Shown piece by piece: positions 12,301-25,140 of a stretch of 64,000 nucleotides of DNA (positions are counted from its first letter, which is position 1; each line of letters starts with the position of its first letter). Source of the DNA: Rhipicephalus microplus (lineage: Eukaryota; Arthropoda; Arachnida; Ixodida; Ixodidae); assembly GCF_043290135.1 (NCBI RefSeq), contig NC_134707.1, forward strand, positions 136,153,319 through 136,217,318, written 5' to 3'. Both the position numbers and the translations under genes were made by a program. The notes beneath the pieces were generated by a model that had not been told where the DNA came from, did not search any database, and saw nothing but the letters and a program-made list of their open reading frames with translations.

Positions 12301-15300
12301 AACCAGAAGCTTCACAACTAGAAACTCCACAACTAGAAACTCCACAACTACAAACTCCACTAATAGAGAATCGGCAACTAGAAATTCCATATCTAAAAAC
12401 TCCACAACTAAAAAATTTACAACTAGAAACTGCAAAACTAGAGACTTCACAACTAGAAACTCCACAACTAGAAACTCCACAACTAGAGACTCCGCAACTC
12501 CACAACTAGAAAGTCCACAACTGGAACCTCCTCAACTAGATACTCCACAACTAGAAACTCCAAACTTGAAACTCCACAACTACAAACTCCACAACCAGAA
12601 ACTCTACAACTAGAAACTCCACAACTAGAAACTCCACAACTAGAAACTCCGCAACTAGAGACTCTGCAACTAAGAAACTCTGCAACTAAAAACTCCGCAA
12701 CAAGAAATTTCACAGCTAGAAACACCACAACTAGACACTCCGCAACTAGAAACTCCACAACTTGAGACGCCGCAACTAGAAAATCCTCAACTTGAAACTC
12801 CACAACTCGAAACTCCACAACTAGAAACTTTACAACTTGAGACTCCTCAACTAGAGAATTCGCAACTAGAAACTCCAAAACTCGAGTCTCTGCAACTAGA
12901 AACTCCGCAGCTAGAAACTCCACAGCTAGAAACTCCACAACTCGAAACTCCACAACTCGAAACTCCACAACTCAAAACTCCACAACTTGAAACTCCACAA
13001 CTAGAAACTCCACAACTCGAGACTCCGCAACTAGAAACTCCTCAACTTGAAACTCGACAACTAGAAACTCTACAACCAGAAACTCCAAAACTCGAAACTC
13101 CACAACTAGAAACTCCACAACTAAAAAGTCCACAACCAGAGACTCTGCAATTCCACAACTAGAAACTCCAGAACTAGATACTCCGCAACTAGAAACTCCA
13201 CAACTAGAGACTCCACAACTTGAAACTCCACAACTAGAAACTCCACAACTAGAAACTCTGCAACTGGAGACTTCACAACTAGAAACTCCACATCTACAAA
13301 CTCTACAAATAGAGACTCGGCCACAAGAAATTTCATGTCTAGAAAATTCCACAACTAAAAACTCCACAACTGGAAACTCCACAACTATAAACTCCACAAC
13401 TAGAAACTCCACATATAGAGATTCCGCAACTAGAAACTCCACAACCAGAGACTGCAACTAGAAACTCCGCAGCTAGAAACTCCACAAATAGAAACTCCAC
13501 AACTTCAGCCTCCGCAACTAGAAACTCCTCAACTTGAAACTCCACAACTAGAAACTCCACAACCAGAAATTCCACAACTAGAAACTCCACAACTAGAAAC
13601 TCCACAACTAGAAACTCTGCAACTAGAGACTCCACAACTAAAAACTCCACAACTACAAACTCCACCAATAGAGACTCGGCAACTAGAAATTCCATATCTA
13701 GAAACTCCACAACTAAAAACTCCACTATAAAAACTCCACAACTAGAAACTCCACAACTAGAAACTCTAAAACTAGAGACTCCGCAACTAGAAGTTTCACA
13801 GCCAGAGACTCTGCAACTAGAAAGTCCACAACTAAAAACTCCACAACTGGAAACTCCACAACTAGAAACTCCACAACTAGAAACTCCACAACTAGAGATT
13901 CCGCAACTAGAAACTCCACAACCAGAGATTCTGCAACTAGAAACTCCGCCGCTAGAAACTCCACAACTAGAAACTTCACAACTAGAAACTCCACAACTAG
14001 AAACTCCACAACCAGAAACTCCGCAACTAGAGACTCCACAACTAGAAACTCCACAACTAGAAACTCCACAACTATAAACTCCACAAATAGAGACTCGGCA
14101 ACTAGAAATTCCTTATCTAGAAACTCCACAATTAAAAACTTTACAACTAGAAACTGCAAAACTAGAGACTTCACAACTAGAAACTCCACAGCTAGAAACT
14201 CCACAACTAGAGACTCCGCAACTCCACAACTAGAAACTCCACAACTAGAAACTCCACAACTACAAACTCCACCAATAGAGACTCGGCAACTAGAAATTCT
14301 GTATCTAGAAACTCCACAACTAAAAACTCCACTATAAAAACTCCACAACTAGAAACTCTACAACTAGAGGCTCCGAAACTAGAAACTCCACAGCGAGAGA
14401 CTCTGCAACTGGAAACTCTGCAGCTGGAAACTCCACAAATAGAAACTCCGCAATTAGAAACTCCGCAGCTAGAAACTCCACAACTAGAGACTCCGCAACT
14501 AGAAACTCCACAACTAGAAACTCCACATCTTGAAACCTCACAACCTTAAGTTGCGCTACTAGAAAATCCAAAGCTAGAGATTCCGCAACTAGAAACTCCA
14601 CAACAAGAAACTCCACAACTCAGAACTCCACAACTCGAAACTCCTCAACTAGAAACTGCACAACTGGAAACTCCACAACTAGACACTTCACAACTAAAAA
14701 CTCTACAACTAGAAACTCCTAAACTAGAGACTCCACAACTAAAGAATCTACAACTAGAGACTTCAAACTAGAAACTCAACAACTAGAAGCTTCAAAATTC
14801 GGAACTCTACTAGAAACTACACAACTGGAAACTCCACAACTAGACACTCCACAACTAGAAACTCCACAACTAGAGACTCTGCAACTATGAAACTCTGCAA
14901 CTAGAAACTCCGCAACAAGAAATTTCACAGCTTGAAACACCACAACTAGACACTCCGCAACTAGAAACTTCACAACTCAAAACTCCACAACTTGAAACTC
15001 AACAAGTAGAAACTCCACAACTTTAGACTCCGCAACTAGAAACTCCTCAACTTGAAACTCCACAACTGGAAACTCCACAACCAGAAACTCCACAACTAGA
15101 AACTCCACAACTAGAAACTTCACAACCAGAGACTCCGCAACTAGAGACTGCACAACTAGAAACTCCACAACTTGAAACTCCACAACTAGAAACTGCACAA
15201 CTGGAAACTGCACAACTTGAGACTCCGCAACTTGAAACTCCACAACTAGAAACTCCGCAACCAGAAACTCCACAACTAGAGACTCCAAAACTCGAAACTC

Positions 15301-16518
15301 CACAACTAGAAAATCCACAAACAGAGACTCTGCAATTCCGCAACTAGAAACTCCACAACTAGAGATTCCGCAACTTGAAACTCCACAACTAGAAACTCCA
15401 CAACTAGAAACTCTGCAACTAGAGACTTCACAACTAGAAACTCCACATCTACAAACTCTACAAATAGAGACTCGGCCACAAGAATTTTCATGTCTAGAAA
15501 GTCCACAACTAAAAACTCCACAACTGGAAACTCCACAACTAGAAACTCCCCAACTAGAAACTCCACAACTAGAGATTCCGCAACAAGAAACTTCACAACC
15601 AGAGACTCTGCAACTAGAAACTCCGCAGCTAGAAACTCCACAAATAGAAATTCCGCAACCAGAAACTCCGCAGCTAGAAACTACACAACTAGAGACTCCA
15701 CAACTAGTAACTCCACAACTAAAAACTCCACAAATAGAGACTCGGCAACTAGAAATTCCATATCTAGAAACTCCACAACTAAAAACTTTACAACTAGAAA
15801 CTGCAAAACTAGAGACTTCACAACTAGAAACTCCACAACTAGAAACTCCACAACTAGAGACTCCGCAACTCCACAACTGGAAACTCCACAACTACAAACT
15901 CCACCAATAGAGACTTGGCAACTAGAAATTCCATATCTAGAAACTCCACAACTAAAAACTCCAATATAAAAACTCCACAATAGAAACTCCACAACTAGAA
16001 ACTCTACATCTAGAGACTCCGAAACTAGAAACTCCACAGCCAGCGACTGTGCAACTGGAAACTCTGCAGCTGGAAGCTCCACAAATAAAAACTCCGCAAT
16101 TAGAAACTCCGCAGCTAGAAACTCCACAACTAGAGACTCCACACCTAGAAACTCCACAACTAGAAACTCCACAACTAGAAACTCCACAATTTGAAACCTC
16201 ACAACCTTAAGTTCCGCAACTAGAAAATCCACAGCTAGAGATTCCGCAACTAGAAACTCCACAACAAGAAACTCCACAACTCAAAACTCCACAACAAGAA
16301 ACTCCACAACTCAAAACTGCACAACTTGAAACTCCACAACTAGACACTCCACAACTAAAAACTCTACAACTAGAAACTCCTAAACTAGAGACTCCACAAC
16401 TAGAGACTACAACTGGAGACTTAAAACTAGAAACTCCACAACTAGAAACTCCACAACTCGGAACTCCACAACTCAAAACTCCACAACTAGAAACTCCACA
16501 ACTCGGAACTCCACAACT
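9315..16518 (+). repeat. 7.2-kb higher-order repeat, copy 2
   Basis: Second copy of the 7.1-kb unit, with L1 sites at 10,207 (A) and 14,796 (G). It has 75 extra bp near 11,650-11,730 and two further extra monomers near 13,870 and 14,050 compared with copy 1. Its right part, from 14,178, is also the left arm of the 4,313-bp duplication, so the two repeat systems overlap. Confidence 0.85.
10600..14177 (+). repeat. Stretch present in 7.1-kb units, replaced by 0.69 kb in the 4.3-kb unit
   Basis: Between the shared flanks of the 7.2-kb and 4.3-kb units, this interval of about 3.6 kb corresponds to only about 17,800-18,490 in the shorter unit. It holds TATGAAAC-like relics without an L1 (CTATAGAACTCC near 11,911 and CTAAGAAACTC near 12,669), which suggests decayed extra units. 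The matching interval in copy 1 of the 7.1-kb repeat is about 3,500-6,970. Confidence 0.65.
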
Positions 16519-18490
16519 CAAAACTTCACAACTAGAAACTCCACAACTAGAAACTCCCCAACTAGAAACTCCACAACTAGAAACTCCACAACTACAAACT
16601 CTACAAATAGAGACTCGGCCACAAGAAATTCATGTCTAGAAAGTCCACAACTAAAACTCCACAATTGGAAACTCCACAACTAGAAACTCCCCAACTAGAA
16701 ACTCAACAACTAGAGATTCCGCAACTAGAAACTCCACAACCAGAGACTCTGCAACTAGAAACTCCACAACTAGAAACTCCAAAACTAAAAACTCCACAAC
16801 TAGAAACTCCACATCTAGAAACACCACAACTAGAAACTCCGCAACTAGAGACTCCACAACTAGAAACTCCTTAACTAGAAACTCCACAACTACAAACTCC
16901 ACAAATAGAGACTCGGCCACTTGAAACTCCACAACTAGACACTCCAACCTAAAAACTCTACAACTAGAAACTCCTAAACTAGAGACTCCACAACTAGAAA
17001 CCCCACAGCCAGAGACTCTGCAACTGGAAACTCTGCAGCTGGAAACTCCACAAATAGAAACTCCGCAATTAGAAACTCCGCAGCTAGAAACTCCACAACT
17101 AGAGACTCCACAGCTAGAAACTCCACAACTTGAAACTCCACAACTTGAAACCTCACAACCTTAAGTTCCGCAACTAGAAAATCCACAGCTAGAGATTCCG
17201 CAACTAGAAACTCCACAAGTAGAAACTCCACAACTCAGAACTCCACAACTCGAAAGTCCTCAACTAGAAACTCCACAACTGGAAACTCCACAACTAGACA
17301 CTTCACAACTAAAAACTCTACAACTAGAAACTCCTAAACTAGAGACTCCACAACTAAAGAATCTACAACTAAAGACTTCAAACTAGAAACTCAACAACTA
17401 GAAACTTCAAAATTCAGAACTCTACTAGAAACTACACAACTGGAAACTCCACAACTAGACACTCCACAACTAGAAACTCCACACCTAGAGACTCTGCAAC
17501 TATGAAACTCTGAATCTAGAAACTCTGCAACAAGAAATTTCAAAGCTTGAAACATCACAACTAGACACTCCGCAACTAGAAACTCCACAACTTGAGACGC
17601 CGCAACTAGAAACTCCACAACTTGAAACTCCACAACTCAAAACTCCACAACTTGAAACTCCACAACTAGAAACTCCACAACTTGAGACTCCGCAACTAGA
17701 AACTCCTCAACTTGAAACTCCACAACTGGAAACTCCACAACCAGAAACTCTACAACTAGAAACTCACCAACTAGAAACTTCACAACCAGAGACTCCGCAA
17801 CTAGAGACTCCACAACTGGAAACTCCACAACTTGAAACTCCTCAACTAGAAACTGCACAACTGGAAACTCCACAACTGGAGACTCCGCAACTTGAAACTC
17901 CACAACTAGAAACTCCACAACCAGAAATTCCACAACTAGAGACTCCAAAACTCGAAACTCCACAACTAGAAACTCCACAACTTGAAACTCCACAACTAGA
18001 AACTCCACAACTACAAACTCTACAAATAGAGACTCGGCCACAAGAAATTCATGTCTAGAAAGTCCACAACTAAAAAACTCCACAATTGGAAACTCCACAA
18101 CTAGAAACTCCCCAACTAGAAACTCAACAACTAGAGATTCCGCAACTAGAAACTCCACAACCAGAGACTCTGCAACTAGAAACTCCGCATCTAGAAACTC
18201 CACAAATAGAAACTCCGCAACTAGAAACTCCGCAGCTAGAAACTACACAACTAGAGACTCCACAACTAGAAACTCCACAACTACAAACTTCACAACTAGA
18301 AACTCCACAACTAGAAACTCCACACCTAGAAACTCCGCAACTAGAGACTCCACATCTACAAACTCTACAAATAGAGACTCGGCCACAAGAAATTCATGTC
18401 TAGAAAGTCCACAACTAAAAACTCCACAATTGGAAACTCCACAACTAGAAACTCCCCAACTAGAAACTCAACAACTAGAGATTCCGCAAC
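14178..18490 (+). repeat. 4,313-bp tandem duplication, copy 1
   Basis: Positions 14,178-18,490 align with 18,491-22,803 at a constant offset of 4,313 and no indel. The left edge is visible: upstream of 14,178 the sequence reads TTCACAAC, while upstream of 18,491 it reads TTCCGCAAC. The unit holds one G-type L1 (14,796) and one A-type L1 (17,411). The length is 287 monomers plus 8 bp, so the unit was duplicated as a block rather than built by adding monomers. Confidence 0.92.
16519..17790 (+). repeat. 7.2-kb higher-order repeat, partial copy 3
   Basis: Similarity to copy 2 at an offset of 7,204 continues through L1 at 17,411 and fades between about 17,790 and 17,820. There copy 2 has a second CAACCAGAAAC monomer and this copy has CAACTAGAGAC. 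To the right the sequence takes the short route seen in the 4.3-kb unit and skips about 2.9 kb net. Confidence 0.75.
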
Positions 18491-21400
18491 TAGAAACTCC
18501 ACAGCTAGAAACTCCACAACTAGAGACTCCGCAACTCCACAACTAGAAACTCCACAACTAGAAACTCCACAACTACAAACTCCACCAATAGAGACTCGGC
18601 AACTAGAAATTCTGTATCTAGAAACTCCACAACTAAAAACTCCACTATAAAAACTCCACAACTAGAAACTCTACAACTAGAGGCTCCGAAACTAGAAACT
18701 CCACAGCGAGAGACTCTGCAACTGGAAACTCTGCAGCTGGAAACTCCACAAATAGAAACTCCGCAATTAGAAACTCCGCAGCTAGAAACTCCACAACTAG
18801 AGACTCCGCAACTAGAAACTCCACAACTAGAAACTCCACATCTTGAAACCTCACAACCTTAAGTTGCGCTACTAGAAAATCCAAAGCTAGAGATTCCGCA
18901 ACTAGAAACTCCACAACAAGAAACTCCACAACTCAGAACTCCACAACTCGAAACTCCTCAACTAGAAACTGCACAACTGGAAACTCCACAACTAGACACT
19001 TCACAACTAAAAACTCTACAACTAGAAACTCCTAAACTAGAGACTCCACAACTAAAGAATCTACAACTAGAGACTTCAAACTAGAAACTCAACAACTAGA
19101 AGCTTCAAAATTCGGAACTCTACTAGAAACTACACAACTGGAAACTCCACAACTAGACACTCCACAACTAGAAACTCCACAACTAGAGACTCTGCAACTA
19201 TGAAACTCTGCAACTAGAAACTCCGCAACAAGAAATTTCACAGCTTGAAACACCACAACTAGACACTCCGCAACTAGAAACTTCACAACTCAAAACTCCA
19301 CAACTTGAAACTCAACAAGTAGAAACTCCACAACTTTAGACTCCGCAACTAGAAACTCCTCAACTTGAAACTCCACAACTGGAAACTCCACAACCAGAAA
19401 CTCCACAACTAGAAACTCCACAACTAGAAACTTCACAACCAGAGACTCCGCAACTAGAGACTGCACAACTAGAAACTCCACAACTTGAAACTCCACAACT
19501 AGAAACTGCACAACTGGAAACTGCACAACTTGAGACTCCGCAACTTGAAACTCCACAACTAGAAACTCCGCAACCAGAAACTCCACAACTAGAGACTCCA
19601 AAACTCGAAACTCCACAACTAGAAAATCCACAAACAGAGACTCTGCAATTCCGCAACTAGAAACTCCACAACTAGAGATTCCGCAACTTGAAACTCCACA
19701 ACTAGAAACTCCACAACTAGAAACTCTGCAACTAGAGACTTCACAACTAGAAACTCCACATCTACAAACTCTACAAATAGAGACTCGGCCACAAGAATTT
19801 TCATGTCTAGAAAGTCCACAACTAAAAACTCCACAACTGGAAACTCCACAACTAGAAACTCCCCAACTAGAAACTCCACAACTAGAGATTCCGCAACAAG
19901 AAACTCCACAACCAGAGACTCTGCAACTAGAAACTCCGCAGCTAGAAACTCCACAAATAGAAATTCCGCAACCAGAAACTCCGCAGCTAGAAACTACACA
20001 ACTAGAGACTCCACAACTAGTAACTCCACAACTAAAAACTCCACAAATAGAGACTCGGCAACTAGAAATTCCATATCTAGAAACTCCACAACTAAAAACT
20101 TTACAACTAGAAACTGCAAAACTAGAGACTTCACAACTAGAAACTCCACAACTAGAAACTCCACAACTAGAGACTCCGCAACTCCACAACTGGAAACTCC
20201 ACAACTACAAACTCCACCAATAGAGACTTGGCAACTAGAAATTCCATATCTAGAAACTCCACAACTAAAAACTCCAATATAAAAACTCCACAATAGAAAC
20301 TCCACAACTAGAAACTCTACATCTAGAGACTCCGAAACTAGAAACTCCACAGCCAGCGACTGTGCAACTGGAAACTCTGCAGCTGGAAGCTCCACAAATA
20401 AAAACTCCGCAATTAGAAACTCCGCAGCTAGAAACTCCACAACTAGAGACTCCACACCTAGAAACTCCACAACTAGAAACTCCACAACTAGAAACTCCAC
20501 AATTTGAAACCTCACAACCTTAAGTTCCGCAACTAGAAAATCCACAGCTAGAGATTCCGCAACTAGAAACTCCACAACAAGAAACTCCACAACTCAAAAC
20601 TCCACAACAAGAAACTCCACAACTCAAAACTGCACAACTTGAAACTCCACAACTAGACACTCCACAACTAAAAACTCTACAACTAGAAACTCCTAAACTA
20701 GAGACTCCACAACTAGAGACTACAACTGGAGACTTAAAACTAGAAACTCCACAACTAGAAACTCCACAACTCGGAACTCCACAACTCAAAACTCCACAAC
20801 TAGAAACTCCACAACTCGGAACTCCACAACTCAAAACTTCACAACTAGAAACTCCACAACTAGAAACTCCCCAACTAGAAACTCCACAACTAGAAACTCC
20901 ACAACTACAAACTCTACAAATAGAGACTCGGCCACAAGAAATTCATGTCTAGAAAGTCCACAACTAAAACTCCACAATTGGAAACTCCACAACTAGAAAC
21001 TCCCCAACTAGAAACTCAACAACTAGAGATTCCGCAACTAGAAACTCCACAACCAGAGACTCTGCAACTAGAAACTCCACAACTAGAAACTCCAAAACTA
21101 AAAACTCCACAACTAGAAACTCCACATCTAGAAACACCACAACTAGAAACTCCGCAACTAGAGACTCCACAACTAGAAACTCCTTAACTAGAAACTCCAC
21201 AACTACAAACTCCACAAATAGAGACTCGGCCACTTGAAACTCCACAACTAGACACTCCAACCTAAAAACTCTACAACTAGAAACTCCTAAACTAGAGACT
21301 CCACAACTAGAAACCCCACAGCCAGAGACTCTGCAACTGGAAACTCTGCAGCTGGAAACTCCACAAATAGAAACTCCGCAATTAGAAACTCCGCAGCTAG

Positions 21401-22803
21401 AAACTCCACAACTAGAGACTCCACAGCTAGAAACTCCACAACTTGAAACTCCACAACTTGAAACCTCACAACCTTAAGTTCCGCAACTAGAAAATCCACA
21501 GCTAGAGATTCCGCAACTAGAAACTCCACAAGTAGAAACTCCACAACTCAGAACTCCACAACTCGAAAGTCCTCAACTAGAAACTCCACAACTGGAAACT
21601 CCACAACTAGACACTTCACAACTAAAAACTCTACAACTAGAAACTCCTAAACTAGAGACTCCACAACTAAAGAATCTACAACTAAAGACTTCAAACTAGA
21701 AACTCAACAACTAGAAACTTCAAAATTCAGAACTCTACTAGAAACTACACAACTGGAAACTCCACAACTAGACACTCCACAACTAGAAACTCCACACCTA
21801 GAGACTCTGCAACTATGAAACTCTGAATCTAGAAACTCTGCAACAAGAAATTTCAAAGCTTGAAACATCACAACTAGACACTCCGCAACTAGAAACTCCA
21901 CAACTTGAGACGCCGCAACTAGAAACTCCACAACTTGAAACTCCACAACTCAAAACTCCACAACTTGAAACTCCACAACTAGAAACTCCACAACTTGAGA
22001 CTCCGCAACTAGAAACTCCTCAACTTGAAACTCCACAACTGGAAACTCCACAACCAGAAACTCTACAACTAGAAACTCACCAACTAGAAACTTCACAACC
22101 AGAGACTCCGCAACTAGAGACTCCACAACTGGAAACTCCACAACTTGAAACTCCTCAACTAGAAACTGCACAACTGGAAACTCCACAACTGGAGACTCCG
22201 CAACTTGAAACTCCACAACTAGAAACTCCACAACCAGAAATTCCACAACTAGAGACTCCAAAACTCGAAACTCCACAACTAGAAACTCCACAACTTGAAA
22301 CTCCACAACTAGAAACTCCACAACTACAAACTCTACAAATAGAGACTCGGCCACAAGAAATTCATGTCTAGAAAGTCCACAACTAAAAAACTCCACAATT
22401 GGAAACTCCACAACTAGAAACTCCCCAACTAGAAACTCAACAACTAGAGATTCCGCAACTAGAAACTCCACAACCAGAGACTCTGCAACTAGAAACTCCG
22501 CATCTAGAAACTCCACAAATAGAAACTCCGCAACTAGAAACTCCGCAGCTAGAAACTACACAACTAGAGACTCCACAACTAGAAACTCCACAACTACAAA
22601 CTTCACAACTAGAAACTCCACAACTAGAAACTCCACACCTAGAAACTCCGCAACTAGAGACTCCACATCTACAAACTCTACAAATAGAGACTCGGCCACA
22701 AGAAATTCATGTCTAGAAAGTCCACAACTAAAAACTCCACAATTGGAAACTCCACAACTAGAAACTCCCCAACTAGAAACTCAACAACTAGAGATTCCGC
22801 AAC
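18491..22803 (+). repeat. 4,313-bp tandem duplication, copy 2
   Basis: Nearly identical to copy 1. The one difference I noticed is T at 15,593 against C at 19,906; I did not compare every base. L1 sites are at 19,109 (G) and 21,724 (A). The copy ends at 22,803, where copy 1 would go on to CAGCTAG but this sequence goes on to CAACCAGAG. Its right half, from 20,458, is also the start of the first 16-kb unit. Confidence 0.92.
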
Positions 22804-23053
22804 TAGAAACTCCACAACCAGAGACTCTGCAACTAGAAACTCCGCATCTAGAAACTCCACAAATAGAAACTCCGCAACTAGAAACTCCGCAGCTAGAAAC
22901 TACACAACTAGAGACTCCACAACTAGAAACTCCACAACTACAAACTCCACAACTAGAAACTCCACAACTAGAAACTCCACACCTAGAAACTCCGCAACTA
23001 GAGACTCCACATCTAGAAACTCCACAACTAGAAACTCCACAACTACAAACTCC
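22364..23053 (+). repeat. 345-bp tandem pair inside the 16-kb unit
   Basis: The ATGTCTAGAAAG landmark occurs at 22,364 and again at 22,709, 345 bp or 23 monomers apart, and the following sequence is duplicated with few changes (for example AAACTTCAC near 22,599 against AAACTCCAC near 22,943). The same pair occurs at 38,556/38,905 (349 bp, because of the 4-bp insertion) and 54,660/55,004 (344 bp, because an A is missing). A partial version is at 18,051/18,396. Confidence 0.85.
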
Positions 23054-25130
23054 ACAAAAAGAGACTCGGCAACTAGAAATTCCATATCCAGAAACTCCAC
23101 AACTAAAAGCATTACAACTAGAAACTGCAAAACTAGAGACTTCACAACTAGAAACTCCACAACTAGAAACTCCACTACTAGAGACTCCGCAACTCCACAA
23201 CTAGAAACTCCACAACTATAAACTCCACCAATAGAGACTCGGCAACTAGAAATTCCATATCTAGAAACTACAGAACTAAAAACTCCACTGAAAAAACTCC
23301 ACAACTAGAAACTCTCCAACTAGAAACTCTACAACTAGACTCCGAAACTAGAAACTCCACAGCCAGAGACTCTGCAACTGGAAACTCTGCAGCTGGAAAC
23401 TCCACAAATAGAAACTCCGCAATTAGAAACTCCGCAGCTAGAAACTCCACAACTAGAGACTCCACAACTAGAAACACCACTACTAAAAACTCCACAACTA
23501 GAAACTCCACAACTTGAAACCTCACAACCTTACGTTCCGCCACTAGAAAATCCACAGCTAGAGATTCCGCAACTAGAAACTCCACAACTACAAACTCCAC
23601 CAGTAGAGACTCAGCAACTAGAAATTCCATATCTAGAAACTCCACAACTAAAAACTCCACTCTAAAAACTCCACAACTAGAAACTTCATAACTAGAAACT
23701 CTACAACTAGAGACTCCACAACTAGAAACTCCACAACTAGACACTCCACAACTAGAAACTCCACAACTTGAAACCTCACAACCTTAAGGTCGGCAACTAG
23801 AAAATCCACAGCTAGAGATTCCGCAACTAGAAACTTCACAAGTAGAAATTCTGCAACTCAGAACTCCACAACTCGAAACTCCACAACTAGAAACTCGACA
23901 ACTGGAAACTCCACTACTAGACACTCCACAACTAAAACTCTACAACTAGAAACTCCTAAACTAGAGACTCCACAACTATACAATCTACAACTAGAGACTT
24001 CAAACTAGAAACTCAAAAACTAGAAACTTCAAAATTCGGAACTCTACTAGAAACTACACAACTGGAAACTCCACAACTTGAAACTTCACAACTAGAGACT
24101 CTGCAACTATGAAACTCTGCAACTAGAAACTCCGCAACAAGAAATTTCATAGCTAGAAACACCACAACTAGACACTCCGCAACTAGAAACTCCACAACTT
24201 GAGACGCCGCAACTAGAAACTCCACAACCAGAGACTCTGCAACTAGAAACTCCGCAGCTAGAAACTCCACAAATAGAAACTCCGCAACTAGAAACTCCGC
24301 AGCTAGAAACTACACAACTAGAGGCTCCACAACTAGAAACTCCACAACTAGAAACTACACAACTAGAAACTCCACAACTAGAAACTCCGCAACTAGAGTC
24401 TCCACAACTAGAAACTCCACAACTAGAAACTCCACAACTACAAACTCCACAACTAGGAACTGCACAACCGGAAACTCCACAACTTGAGACTCCGCAACTT
24501 GAAACTCCACAACTAGAAACTCCACAACTACAAACTCTACAAATAGAGACTCGGCCACAAAAAATTTCATGTCTAGAAAGTCCACAACTAAAAACTCCAC
24601 AATTGGAAACTCCACAACTAGAAACTCCCCAACTAGAAACTCAACAACTAGAGATTCCGCAACTAGAAACTCCACAACCAGAGACTCTGCAACTAGAAAC
24701 TCCGCAGCTAGAAACTCCACAAATAGAACTCCGCAACTAGAAACTCCGCAGCTAGAAACTACACAACTAGAGACTCCACAACTAGAAACTCCACAACTAG
24801 AAACTCCACAACTAGAAACTCCACAACTAGAAACTCCGCAACTAGAGACTCCACATCTAGAAACTCCACAACTAGAAACTCCACAACTACAAACTCCACA
24901 AAGAGAGACTCGGCAACTAGAAATTCCATATCTAGAAACTCCACAACTAAAAACTTTACAACTAGAAACTGCAAAACTAGAGTCTTCACAACTAGAAACT
25001 CCACAACTAGAAACACCACTACTAGAGACTCCGCAACTCCACAACTAGAAACTCCACAACTATAAACTCCACCAATAGAGGCTCGGCAACTAGAAATTCC
25101 ATATCTAGAAACTACACAACTAAAAACTCC

Positions 25131-25140
25131 ACTAAAAAAA
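25131..25140 (+). repeat. Variable A-run site (representative)
   Basis: After CCACT some units carry a run of A before CTCC. Its length is six at about 27,151, 30,403, 34,561 and 36,617; seven here; and eight at about 32,475. The same lengths recur at the matching sites of the second 16-kb copy (about 43,437, 46,689, 50,845, 52,916; 41,417; 48,759). Related versions are CCACTATAAAAAC, CCACTCTAAAAAC and CCACTGAAAAAAC (23,287 and 39,483). Confidence 0.8.
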
